A DNA stretch of 6,617 nt. It comes from Bacillota bacterium (GTDB taxonomy: Bacteria > Bacillota > Tb-RUG-66). The position numbers and the translations under genes are program-made. The stretch covers positions 1 through 6,617 of the forward strand of contig JAEEYS010000026.1 of NCBI GenBank assembly GCA_016288255.1, written 5' to 3'. Of the stretch, positions 1 through 5,910 are shown in pieces. Under the pieces are notes generated by a model. The model saw only the letters and a program-made list of their open reading frames with translations. It was not told the origin of the DNA and did not search any database. Numbering within the stretch: position 1 is the first letter of the stretch; each line of letters opens with the position of its first letter.

Positions 1-818
1 AAGAAAGTCTCTTTCAAGCTGCCCAAAAAAAATTAAGTCCCGCAAAATCAAATCCCGTTTCGATCCCTTTTTCTTCTCCGCCGGTGCCTCAAAAAAAGGA
101 ATTGCAAAATCCTTTGGCCGGTTTGATCTACTGCGGTGTCTGCGGCCGTCAAATGGTGCGCCGTCCTTATCCCGGCAACAAAGAAGCTGTTCTCTTGTGC
201 CCCTATTCTTCCTGCTCCAATATCAGCTCTAAGCTTTCATTGGTCGAAAATCGACTTGTTCAGGCGCTGGAGGAATATTGGAAAGCCTACCTTATCAAGC
301 ATCCCCCGGATATTTCTCCCACTGCGGATGGCGTCCTCTCCTACGAAGAAATCCTTGCCTCTTCTTTACGGGAAAAAGAACGGGAATGGAAAAGGCAGCT
401 TGTTAAAGCGCAGGAATTTCTGGAAAAGGGGCTCTATTCGGAAGAAGACTATCAAAACCGTGCTTCTTTTTTAAAAGAAAATATCCATACGGCCCAAGAA
501 CGGCTCCAGATATTACAGACCGAAGCAGAAAATAAAAAAAGAGCTTTTTCGGAAACTGTCAAAACAAATTTACCGCAAGAAGAAAAGATATTGGAGCTTT
601 ATCCGAAGCTTACGGACCCCAAAGACAAAAACAGGCTCTTAAAACTTCTTCTCCATAAAGCTTATTATACAAAATCCGTCAACGGGCGCTATGAAGGGCC
701 GGAAGATCAATTTACCTTATCCCTTTATCCAAAGCTTTCCAAAATGCCAAAAGGATAAACCCAAATTCTTTTGTTATACTATAAGGAAAAAGTAAATTGA
801 TAACCCAAACGTCCCAAA
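1..818. mobile_element. Right end of a serine-recombinase integrative element (most of it lies left of the window)
   Basis: The window begins inside a large serine recombinase gene. It ends 45 bp before the point where sequence coding for the 3' part of a cotJC gene becomes continuous. Large serine recombinases normally sit at one end of the prophage or integrative element they move, next to the attachment site. A recombinase abutting a host gene that lacks its 5' part is therefore the expected picture of an element boundary. The right limit given (about 818) is where similarity to the CotJC family seems to begin (codons for Lys-Glu-Val-Gly-His). The exact crossover cannot be read from one side. 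The element's size, cargo and other end are outside the window, so prophage, skin-like element and conjugative element cannot be told apart. Confidence 0.6.
3..758 (+). CDS. Large serine recombinase / site-specific integrase, C-terminal part (5' end outside window)
   Basis: This is the C-terminal portion of a large serine recombinase, the enzyme that integrates and excises prophage-like elements. The frame is open to the window edge, with no stop back to position 3. The GTG at 84 is therefore an internal codon and not a start. Reading inward, a stretch containing LFQAAQKKLS is followed by NPLAGLIYCGVCGRQM, the hallmark entry into the recombinase zinc-ribbon domain. Its cysteine pairs are CGVC (about 132-143) and CPYSSC (about 198-215). 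A long charged helical segment rich in Glu, Lys and Leu (about 340-570) is the expected coiled coil that controls synapsis direction. The C-terminus ends KLSKMPKG, followed by TAA. The catalytic-serine domain and the first recombinase domain must lie upstream. No terminator is seen after the stop. The gene points at the adjacent broken cotJC, so it is probably the integrase that recognises that site. Confidence 0.9.
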   Translation, partial: ESLFQAAQKKLSPAKSNPVSIPFSSPPVPQKKELQNPLAGLIYCGVCGRQMVRRPYPGNKEAVLLCPYSSCSNISSKLSLVENRLVQALEEYWKAYLIKHPPDISPTADGVLSYEEILASSLREKEREWKRQLVKAQEFLEKGLYSEEDYQNRASFLKENIHTAQERLQILQTEAENKKRAFSETVKTNLPQEEKILELYPKLTDPKDKNRLLKLLLHKAYYTKSVNGRYEGPEDQFTLSLYPKLSKMPKG

Positions 819-836
819 GAAGTAGGACATCTGGAA
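759..836. other. Element/chromosome junction: probable hybrid attachment site (attL or attR)
   Basis: This 78-bp stretch separates the recombinase stop from the first Met codon of the cotJC fragment. It is AT-rich on the left, with a short palindrome TTATACTATAA at 774-784. The cotJC frame has a stop at 801-803 and then runs open through codons for P-K-R-P-K-E-V-G-H-L-E-M. CotJC proteins normally have a Gly-Thr-Glu-Glu type sequence just before the Gly-His-Leu-Glu-Met part. The family match therefore seems to start at about 816-819, and the crossover should lie near there or slightly to the left. Serine integrase attachment sites share only a very short core, so the two-base core cannot be fixed without the other junction or an uninterrupted cotJC from a relative. 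Confidence 0.55.
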
Positions 837-1199
837 ATGGTGGGCACCATCATTATGCAGTTAATGAAAGACGCTACCATGGAAGAGATCGAAGCTGCCG
901 GCATGACTCCTTATTTTGTGGATCACGGAAAAGGCGTCTATCCCTGTGATGCCAACGGCACGCCCTACAATGCTTTTTCCATTCAAGTAAAAGGCGATCC
1001 CATCGCCGATCTGGTGGAAGACATGGCGGCAGAACAAAAAGCCCGTGTGGTTTATGACAACATTCTCCGCATGGTGGACGATCCGGACGTCATCGACCCC
1101 ATTCGGTTTTTAAGAGCCAGAGAAGTGGTGCATTTTCAAAGATTCGGCGAAGCGCTCCGTTTTGTACAGGAAAAAGTGGCAGAAAAGAAATACTACTAA
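804..1199 (+). CDS. cotJC: cotJC spore-coat / manganese-catalase-family protein, 3' fragment of an interrupted gene
   Basis: This is the C-terminal two thirds or so of a CotJC-type protein, a sporulation protein of the dimanganese catalase fold found in the spore coat. Visible family sequence includes GHLEMVGTII, YFVDHGKGVYP, GDPIADLVEDMAAEQKAR and REVVHFQRFGEALRF. Four of the five Mn ligands known for this fold are present: the Glu-x-x-His pair (Glu 819-821, His 828-830), the Glu of AAEQKAR, and the His of EVVHFQRF. The first ligand Glu and the N-terminal helix are missing. Homology continues upstream of the first ATG (837) almost to an in-frame stop at 801-803, so 837 is not the natural start. 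A chance AGGA lies nine bases before it. Full-length relatives are about 190 residues, against about 120-130 here. It is probably the downstream half of a gene split by the recombinase element, and may be rejoined on excision. Permanent gene death is the alternative. Confidence 0.82.
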   Translation, partial: PKRPKEVGHLEMVGTIIMQLMKDATMEEIEAAGMTPYFVDHGKGVYPCDANGTPYNAFSIQVKGDPIADLVEDMAAEQKARVVYDNILRMVDDPDVIDPIRFLRAREVVHFQRFGEALRFVQEKVAEKKYY

Positions 1200-1226
1200 G
1201 AGCAGGCATCTCTTTATTAAAAAAAT

Positions 1227-1256
1227 AAAACGGATAGATCTCTTCTATCCGTTTTT
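1227..1256. terminator. Bidirectional rho-independent terminator between cotJC fragment and the BASS gene
   Basis: An 8-bp perfect stem (CGGATAGA 1231-1238 with TCTATCCG 1244-1251) closes a 5-nt loop. It is extended by AAAA/TTTT pairing on the outside. On the plus strand it ends in a T run after the cotJC stop. On the minus strand the A-rich left flank gives the T run for the convergent transporter gene. Confidence 0.85.
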
Positions 1257-1295
1257 ATCTTTTCTTTTCTAAACTCTTAATCCAATCGAGATTTT

Positions 1296-2258
1296 TTACT
1301 CTTCCGCCGGTTTCTTTTGATCTTGCGGCTTCCATTTTCTAAAAATCCCGGCCAGGATCGCGCCGGAGATATTATGCCAAACGGAAAAAATCGCTCCCGG
1401 AACCGTTGCCATAGCCAGCTGCGGAAATGCCGTACCGGCAAGGCTTGTAGCCAGTCCCGAATTTTGCATACCGACCTCTATCGAAAACGCTTTGATCTTT
1501 TCCGGACACATCTTACCTATCTTTCCTATCCCAAAACCGCAAAGATAGCCCAATCCGTTATGCAACACCACTACCGCCAATATGACGATGCCGCTTGTAT
1601 AGATCTTCTCCGCATTATGCGATACCACCGCCGCAACGATCATACAGATTGCAACGGTAGAGACCATAGGCAATACCTTCACCAGCTTTTGCGTCCATTC
1701 TTGAAACAGTTTATTCATAATAAATCCCAGTCCAATGGGTACCAAAATCACTTTTACGATGCTTAAGAACATGCCTACTATATCTACCGTAACGGTCGTT
1801 CGAAGTAAAAAATACGTAATGGCAGGTGTCAGGATCGGTGCAAGGAGTGTATTTACACTGGTCATACCGACAGATAAAGCTACATCGCCTTTTGAAAAAT
1901 AAGTGATCACATTGCTTGCTGTGCCGCCCGGACAAGTCCCCACCAGCACAACTCCCGCCGTAAGCGCCGAGTCAAGACGAAAAATACGGCTCAATCCAAA
2001 AGCAAGTGCCGGCATGATCACAAACTGGGCCGCGCATCCTAACAAAATATCCCGCGGTCTTGTAAATATCATGACAAAATCCTTTATCGAAAGCGTCAGC
2101 CCCATGCCAAACATCACGATCATCAGCAGATAATTTACCCACGCAGTCTGTATCCATAGCACAGAAGACGGCACCAACAGCGAAAGTGCCGCTACCGCCA
2201 ATACGATCACTGCCATATATTTTCCAAATCCTTCGCTTATTTTTTCTAATGTCTTCAT
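1296..2258 (-). CDS. BASS-family (bile acid:sodium symporter type) transporter
   Basis: This is a 320-residue integral membrane protein of the bile acid:sodium symporter family, a fold of about ten helices that takes up organic anions with sodium. Hydrophobic segments fill the chain from about residue 13 to 305. Two family signatures are clear. One is GTCPGGTASN at residues 107-116, in the first crossover helix. The other is EVGMQNSGLA at 261-270, in the second crossover helix, where Glu261 and Gln265 match the sodium-site positions of bacterial family members. The tail is short and charged. The ATG at 2258 has a good AGAGGG ribosome binding site four bases upstream. The gene stands alone, convergent with cotJC and divergent from the SDR gene. 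Bacterial BASS proteins carry varied substrates, including bile acids, pyruvate-like acids and pantothenate. The substrate here cannot be read from the sequence. Confidence 0.92.
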   Translation of the reverse strand: MKTLEKISEGFGKYMAVIVLAVAALSLLVPSSVLWIQTAWVNYLLMIVMFGMGLTLSIKDFVMIFTRPRDILLGCAAQFVIMPALAFGLSRIFRLDSALTAGVVLVGTCPGGTASNVITYFSKGDVALSVGMTSVNTLLAPILTPAITYFLLRTTVTVDIVGMFLSIVKVILVPIGLGFIMNKLFQEWTQKLVKVLPMVSTVAICMIVAAVVSHNAEKIYTSGIVILAVVVLHNGLGYLCGFGIGKIGKMCPEKIKAFSIEVGMQNSGLATSLAGTAFPQLAMATVPGAIFSVWHNISGAILAGIFRKWKPQDQKKPAEE

Positions 2259-2299
2259 ACTGCCCTCTTTGTAGATCCTGTTAAAGCAAAATTTGTTTT

Positions 2300-2314
2300 T
2301 TGTGATACAATCAC
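2300..2314. promoter_or_regulatory. Candidate operator with overlapping palindromes (GntR/FadR-like pattern)
   Basis: Between the divergent BASS and SDR genes lies TTGT-GAT-ACAA (2300-2310), which fits the T-N-G-T-N3-A-C-N-A pattern known for FadR-subfamily GntR repressors. It overlaps a second perfect inverted repeat, GTGAT-ACA-ATCAC (2302-2314). An inverted copy of the half-site, TATCACA, occurs at 2355-2361. The site is about 45 bp upstream of the BASS start, where a repressor would act on that gene. No GntR gene is in the window, and short AT-rich palindromes arise by chance. Confidence 0.3.
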
Positions 2315-2419
2315 CATTTTATTTTAGATCTGTTTTCCCGACCTTATCCTACGTTATCACATATTCCTTCTCTTTGCAAGGAAACTAAATGCTTCTGTCC
2401 TTCCCGTTTTTCCTTTTCT

Positions 2420-2477
2420 TTGCATTTCCCTGTTTTTTGGAGTAAGATAAAATAGATAAAAAAATCAGAAAGCAGGG
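2420..2477 (+). promoter_or_regulatory. Candidate promoter and ribosome binding site for the SDR gene
   Basis: A TTGCAT at 2420-2425 is followed 17 bases later by TAAGAT (2443-2448). An alternative -10, TAAAAT, lies at 2448-2453 without a good -35 partner. The ribosome binding site AGGG (2474-2477) lies six bases before the ATG at 2484. The ribosome binding site is reasonable but the promoter match is weak. Confidence 0.3.
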
Positions 2478-2483
2478 TTATCC

Positions 2484-3221
2484 ATGGAACAGGACAAAAC
2501 AATCTTAGTCACAGGCTCTTCCCGTGGGATAGGAAAAGAGATCGCCAGGGTGTTTGGTTTACGAGGCTATAGAGTGGTCATCAATTACTTTGAAAGCGAG
2601 CAAGAAGCCCTTTCCCTTCAAAAGGAATTGAGTCAATATACCAAAGTGATCGCAGTCAAAGCAGATATCCGCCAAAAAAAAGAAGTGGACGCCATGGTAA
2701 AAGAAGGGATCGAAACGTTCGGCAACATCGATGTTTTGGTAAACAACGCCGGCGTAGCTTATTCCACCCTTACCATCGATATGTCCGAAGAAGAGATCGA
2801 TCATGTTTTTGATGTCAATATCAAGGGCATGTTTTATGCCGCTCAGGCCGTTTTGCCTTCCATGATCCATCACAAAAAAGGTAAAATCATCAACATTTCT
2901 TCTGTTTGGGGCGTCGTAGGCGGTTCTATGGAAGTGCATTATTCCGCCAGCAAGGCCGCTGTTATCGGATTCACTCGGGCATTGGCAAAAGAAATGGCGC
3001 CTTCCGGCATTCAGGTCAACTGTGTGGCGCCGGGTCTCATCGATACCCGCATGATCTCTCAATTAGGCCCTGAGACCATTGAAGAGCTGGTTGAAGCGAC
3101 TCCTTTGGGCAGAATAGGAAAACCCATTGATGTGGCCGAATCCGTTTGGTTTTTGGCTTCCAGTCAGGCGGATTTTATTACGGGTCAGGTATTAAGTCCC
3201 AACGGTGGATTCATCATTTAA
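2484..3221 (+). CDS. Short-chain dehydrogenase/reductase, most like EF-P 5-aminopentanone reductase (YmfI type)
   Basis: This is a 245-residue classical SDR with a Rossmann fold, cytosolic and NAD(P)H dependent. The cofactor loop is TGSSRGIG at residues 10-17. The structural NNAG is at 87-90. The catalytic tetrad is Asn112, Ser140, Tyr153 and Lys157, with the Tyr in YSASK. The basic residue in the glycine loop, and no acidic residue right after the second strand (VINYFES), favour NADPH. The segment ISSVWGVVGGSMEVHYSASKA, with Trp-Gly and the Glu-Val before the Tyr, resembles the YmfI group that reduces the 5-aminopentanone modification on the EF-P lysine. FabG-type acyl carrier protein reductases usually have a different stretch there. 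The C-terminal GQVLSPNGGFII is typical of both. No EF-P, acyl carrier or fatty acid gene is nearby to confirm the role, so a general FabG-like reductase is the alternative. The gene is complete and monocistronic. Confidence 0.9.
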   Translation: MEQDKTILVTGSSRGIGKEIARVFGLRGYRVVINYFESEQEALSLQKELSQYTKVIAVKADIRQKKEVDAMVKEGIETFGNIDVLVNNAGVAYSTLTIDMSEEEIDHVFDVNIKGMFYAAQAVLPSMIHHKKGKIINISSVWGVVGGSMEVHYSASKAAVIGFTRALAKEMAPSGIQVNCVAPGLIDTRMISQLGPETIEELVEATPLGRIGKPIDVAESVWFLASSQADFITGQVLSPNGGFII

Positions 3222-3235
3222 CAAAACCGCAAAAG

Positions 3236-3272
3236 AAAAACAGCCGTATCGTTTTGACTCGGCTGTTTTTTT
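3236..3272. terminator. Bidirectional rho-independent terminator between SDR and clc genes
   Basis: The stem is CAGCCG (3241-3246) with CGGCTG (3260-3265), around a 13-nt loop. It is extended by flanking AAAAA/TTTTT pairs and followed by a seven-T run on the plus strand just after the SDR stop. On the minus strand the same stem is followed by TTTTTCTTTT and lies 27 bp beyond the clc stop, so it should end the convergent operon too. Confidence 0.85.
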
Positions 3273-3299
3273 ATTCCATGCTCTTTTATTATTTTTGTC

Positions 3300-4919
3300 T
3301 TACTCCCCTTTTTCCAATCTCTCGCTAAAAGCGCAATCCTCTTCCAGTTCTTTATAAACCTCCGCCGCTTTTGACTCATTGCTCAAAGCCACGATCGTGT
3401 CCCCCGGATAAAGCTTGGTCTCTCCTTTGGGGATCAATTCCTTTCCTTCTCTTCTAATAGCGATCAAAAGGCAGTTTTTCGGCCAGCTGACCTCCCGGAT
3501 CAATTTATTATCCAGTTTTGATCCATACTCTATCACCATTTCCAACAAGATCTTTTCACTGCTGTCCTCTTCTTCTTCCTGCTTTCCCATGCGGATCAAG
3601 ATCCGCTCCAGCAGAGAATCATAGATCGGTGCCGAACGCAGCGCTGTGGCCGTAATATAAGATACGATAGCGACCAAAGACAGCGGCAGGATATACTGAA
3701 AAGAGCCTGTCATCTCGGAAATCAATACGATACCGGTGATGGGCGCTCTGACAATAGCCGTAAAATAGCCTGCCATGGCTAAAATAATAAAGTTATTGAT
3801 GTATTCTCCATCCACCCCAAAATACCGTGAAAGGATCAGGCCGAAAGCGCCGCCGAAAAAAGCGCCCAATACCAAAAGCGGAAAAAAGATGCCTCCCGGC
3901 GCGCCGGAAGAAAAGCTGACCATGGAAAATAAAAATTTGACCGCAAACAGCAGCAATATCGTCTTGAATACCAGATTCCCTTCCATCAGGTAATTGACCA
4001 TGGTCTGTCCGCCGCCCAATACCTGCGGCAGCAAAAAGCCCAATATCCCTGCCGTTATAAAGGGGATGATCGGTTTCAATTCCGCTTTGATCTTTATTTT
4101 TTTGTAAAGATCCTGGGTCAAAAGAAGGACTTTATTGTAGATTGCCCCGGCGATCCCCAGCAAAAATCCCAAAAGAATCAGCCAGCCATAGCTCGTTAAA
4201 GGCAAGAATTCTTGTATTTCAAATTGAAATACCGGCGTCAGTCCAAAAATATTTTTTGCGATAAAATCCGCTGTTACGGAAGCGCAGGTCACCGAGACCA
4301 GGACCAAAGAAGAAAAATTCTTGTGGATCTCTTCCAGCGCAAACATCACCCCTGCCAAAGGCGCGTGGAACGCGGCGGAAAGGCCCGCGCCGGCGCCGCA
4401 GGTGATCAAAAACTTTTCTTCCGTTTTTCCCCGCCCCAAAGACTTTGAGAGCCCTTTTCCTGCCATGGCGCCCAATTGGATCGAGGGACCTTCTCGTCCC
4501 AAGGACAAGCCTCCTAAAATACACAAAACGCCGCCCGCAAATTTAGCGGCAATGACCCGCCACCAGGACTGATCCAAGTGTCCTGCCATTTCTCCTTTGA
4601 TCTGCGGGATCCCGCTTCCGGAGATCATGGGTTCCCATTTTACCAAAAACCCTACTATGACCGCCATCAAGACCAATAGAAAAAACCATCCTGCTGTAAG
4701 AAATGGTTTTCCTTTACAATAGTCCAAAACGCGCATCAAAACACCGGAAGAATGTTCTAACGCCAAACGATACAAAATAGCGGCCATACCGGCCAAGATC
4801 CCCACTGCGATCCCTTCCAAAACCAGATTGTATCGAAAATGCTGCATTTCCCGGATCGTTTCTGCCGCGTTCTGCTTCTTTTCTGTTTTATTTCCCAATG
4901 AATTTTCCCAACTCTCCAC
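3300..4919 (-). CDS. ClC-family chloride/proton antiporter with C-terminal RCK_C (TrkA_C-like) domain
   Basis: This is a membrane protein that exchanges chloride for protons or conducts chloride. Numbered from the GTG start preferred here, the anion-site motifs are GSGIP (101-105), GREGP (141-145, gating Glu143) and GAPGGIFFP (339-347). The proton-relay Glu lies in FALEEI (Glu196 or Glu197), and the anion-coordinating Tyr is probably Tyr433 in PIYDSLL. Having both glutamates suggests a coupled exchanger and not a plain channel. The Ser in GSGIP favours chloride over nitrate, and GREGP argues against the fluoride (CLC-F) branch. After an acidic linker, residues about 455-527 form a soluble domain with the PKGETKLYPGDTIVALS pattern of RCK_C, often a ligand-sensing regulator. 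The frame is open to a TTG at 4937, but GTG at 4919 has an excellent AAAGGA seven bases upstream, so a 539-residue protein is favoured. It is the last gene of the minus-strand run, 14 bp after the hydrolase stop. Confidence 0.92.
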   Translation of the reverse strand: MESWENSLGNKTEKKQNAAETIREMQHFRYNLVLEGIAVGILAGMAAILYRLALEHSSGVLMRVLDYCKGKPFLTAGWFFLLVLMAVIVGFLVKWEPMISGSGIPQIKGEMAGHLDQSWWRVIAAKFAGGVLCILGGLSLGREGPSIQLGAMAGKGLSKSLGRGKTEEKFLITCGAGAGLSAAFHAPLAGVMFALEEIHKNFSSLVLVSVTCASVTADFIAKNIFGLTPVFQFEIQEFLPLTSYGWLILLGFLLGIAGAIYNKVLLLTQDLYKKIKIKAELKPIIPFITAGILGFLLPQVLGGGQTMVNYLMEGNLVFKTILLLFAVKFLFSMVSFSSGAPGGIFFPLLVLGAFFGGAFGLILSRYFGVDGEYINNFIILAMAGYFTAIVRAPITGIVLISEMTGSFQYILPLSLVAIVSYITATALRSAPIYDSLLERILIRMGKQEEEEDSSEKILLEMVIEYGSKLDNKLIREVSWPKNCLLIAIRREGKELIPKGETKLYPGDTIVALSNESKAAEVYKELEEDCAFSERLEKGE

Positions 4920-4933
4920 TTTTCTTTCCTTTA
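4920..4933 (-). promoter_or_regulatory. Ribosome binding site that decides the clc start
   Basis: On the minus strand, AAAGGAAAG lies just upstream of GTG 4917-4919 at seven-base spacing from AAAGGA. The competing in-frame TTG at 4935-4937, which overlaps the hydrolase stop as TTGA, has no purine-rich site before it. The first in-frame ATG (codon 31 from the TTG) also lacks a well-placed site. Confidence 0.65.
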
Positions 4934-5806
4934 TCAAACGGTAATCTGGAACAATCGTTCAAAATTGCCTGCCAATATTTTTTGATTTCTTTCTTTTCCC
5001 AAATCAAGACTCATAAAGCGATATAACTCATCTTCATAATCCCACATGGGAAAATCCGTGCCAAACATCATATGATCTTCTCCAAAATCATTGACCAAGC
5101 TGACCGCGATCTCTTTGGACAGCCAATGCAAACTGCTGGAAGTATCAAAATAAAGATTTTTATACCCCTTGCTCAAGGTGCGGTGCGCTTCTTCCCATCT
5201 TAAATAACCGCCAAAATGCGACGCAATGGCAGTCATCTCCGGTATTTCTTCCAAAACATGAGAAAGCCGTGTGGGAGAAGAATAATCATACCGATCATCT
5301 CCCATGTGAAACAAGATGGGCAGGCCATATTTCACGATCTCTTTATATACCGGCAGCATTTTTTTATCATCAATATAAAATGTTTGAAAATCAGAATGAT
5401 ACTTGATGCCTCTTAACCCTAAATCGACGATTCGTTCCAATTCTCTTTTTACTTCATCCAAACTCATATCCGGATGAAATCCGGCAAATCCCAAAAATTC
5501 CGGATATTTTAAACATTTTTCATGGACAAAGTCATCGATCCTTTTTACCTGTTCCGGTTTTGTGGCAACGGAGCAGACTAAATATTTTTTGATCCCGATG
5601 ATGTCCCCCGATTCGACTACCATATGAGGATACCCTACATAATGTAAAGGCAAAGTATAAAAATCGCTTACATTTTCCGTTGCTTTTTTGGCGATCTTTC
5701 CCGGAAAAATATGCACATGGGCATCTACGATCTTATAGGTCTCTTTTACTGCTCTGACTTGTTTTTTCTGTTCTTCTGTCAAATGTAATGAAATTGGTTC
5801 TACCAT
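4934..5806 (-). CDS. Metal-dependent hydrolase of the amidohydrolase_2 family (TIM barrel)
   Basis: This is a 290-residue cytosolic enzyme of the amidohydrolase superfamily, amidohydrolase_2 branch, which contains hydrolases and non-oxidative decarboxylases such as gamma-resorcylate and ACMS decarboxylases. Numbered from the ATG at 5806, the metal-binding residues are the HxH pair His30/His32 (DAHVHIFPG), His167 (ILFHMGD), His197 (ASHFGG) and Asp251 (MFGTDFP). LRGIKYHSDFQ (131-141) contains a Lys typical of this branch. All core ligands are present, so the enzyme should be active. The start is chosen because AGGAG lies eight bases upstream of the ATG. A longer frame to GTG 5905 is open, but it has no convincing ribosome binding site and overlaps the small ORF in another frame. 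The stop lies 14 bp before the clc GTG, pointing to co-transcription. The substrate and reaction are unknown. Confidence 0.9.
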   Translation of the reverse strand: MVEPISLHLTEEQKKQVRAVKETYKIVDAHVHIFPGKIAKKATENVSDFYTLPLHYVGYPHMVVESGDIIGIKKYLVCSVATKPEQVKRIDDFVHEKCLKYPEFLGFAGFHPDMSLDEVKRELERIVDLGLRGIKYHSDFQTFYIDDKKMLPVYKEIVKYGLPILFHMGDDRYDYSSPTRLSHVLEEIPEMTAIASHFGGYLRWEEAHRTLSKGYKNLYFDTSSSLHWLSKEIAVSLVNDFGEDHMMFGTDFPMWDYEDELYRFMSLDLGKERNQKILAGNFERLFQITV

Positions 5807-5910
5807 TCTTTTACTCCTATCGTTTCTATCCTCGATCCTTCGCAAAGAATCACATAAGAACGCTGCTCTTTTTCTGTTACAAGAGCAGCGGACAAACTTA
5901 CCCACTTCAT
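5800..5910 (-). CDS. Small ORF (36 codons) between corA and the hydrolase, probably translated
   Basis: An ATG at 5910, preceded by AAAGGTG and a 4-nt spacer, opens a 36-residue frame ending in TAG at 5800-5802. It begins MKWVSLSAALVTEKEQ and ends RIETIGVKEW. An in-frame TGA lies just upstream, so it is not the tail of a longer frame. The stop lies past the hydrolase ATG (5804-5806), giving a 7-bp overlap typical of translational coupling. The middle alternates hydrophobic and charged residues (RSYVILCEG), suggesting a small beta-strand protein and not a membrane peptide. There is no run of one amino acid as in a classic attenuator leader. The family is not recognised. It could be a small accessory protein of the operon, a coupling leader peptide, or a chance frame. 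The strong start and overlap favour real translation. Confidence 0.5.
   Translation of the reverse strand: MKWVSLSAALVTEKEQRSYVILCEGSRIETIGVKEW
5861..5890 (-). other. Perfect 10-bp inverted repeat (RNA hairpin) inside the small ORF
   Basis: CGCTGCTCTT (5861-5870) and AAGAGCAGCG (5881-5890) pair perfectly around the 10-nt TTTCTGTTAC. In the minus-strand transcript the stem is followed by UUCUUAUGUGAUUCUUU, a broken U tract too weak to call a full terminator. It lies 55 nt upstream of the hydrolase start. It may act as an attenuator, processing site or mRNA stabiliser, or be a coding coincidence. Confidence 0.5.

Noticed and set aside
84..86. GTG as the start of a 224-residue protein
   Set aside because: The frame is open upstream to the window edge and the upstream residues match the usual lead-in to the recombinase zinc ribbon. 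The gene is cut by the window edge and does not start here.
753..790. TATACT promoter-like box at 775-780 driving the cotJC fragment
   Set aside because: No TTGACA-like element lies at 16-18 bp spacing upstream. The box is part of a short AT palindrome near the att junction.
837..839. ATG as the genuine start of a complete small catalase-like protein
   Set aside because: Family similarity continues upstream of this ATG through metal-ligand codons, and the AGGA before it is part of the coding sequence for Val-Gly-His. The protein would lack a core helix and a Mn ligand.
1317..1766. Plus-strand open frame antisense to the BASS gene, and similar frames opposite the SDR and clc genes
   Set aside because: They lack ribosome binding sites and recognisable protein features, and lie opposite clear membrane or enzyme genes. 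They are antisense shadows.
1296..3221. Bile acid pathway made of a bile acid transporter plus a hydroxysteroid dehydrogenase
   Set aside because: Tempting from the names, but the SDR matches the YmfI/FabG-like type and not 7-alpha-HSDH. The genes are divergent, and many BASS proteins do not transport bile acids.
3300..4919. Fluoride-specific CLC-F exporter
   Set aside because: The protein has the GSGIP, GREGP and GxFxP-type motifs of chloride ClC proteins and lacks CLC-F hallmarks. No fluoride riboswitch was seen.
5807..5905. N-terminal extension of the amidohydrolase from GTG 5905
   Set aside because: The extra 33 residues are Arg/Cys-rich and unlike the family, with no suitable ribosome binding site. 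ATG 5806 has a canonical AGGAG, and the same DNA supports a better small ORF in another frame.
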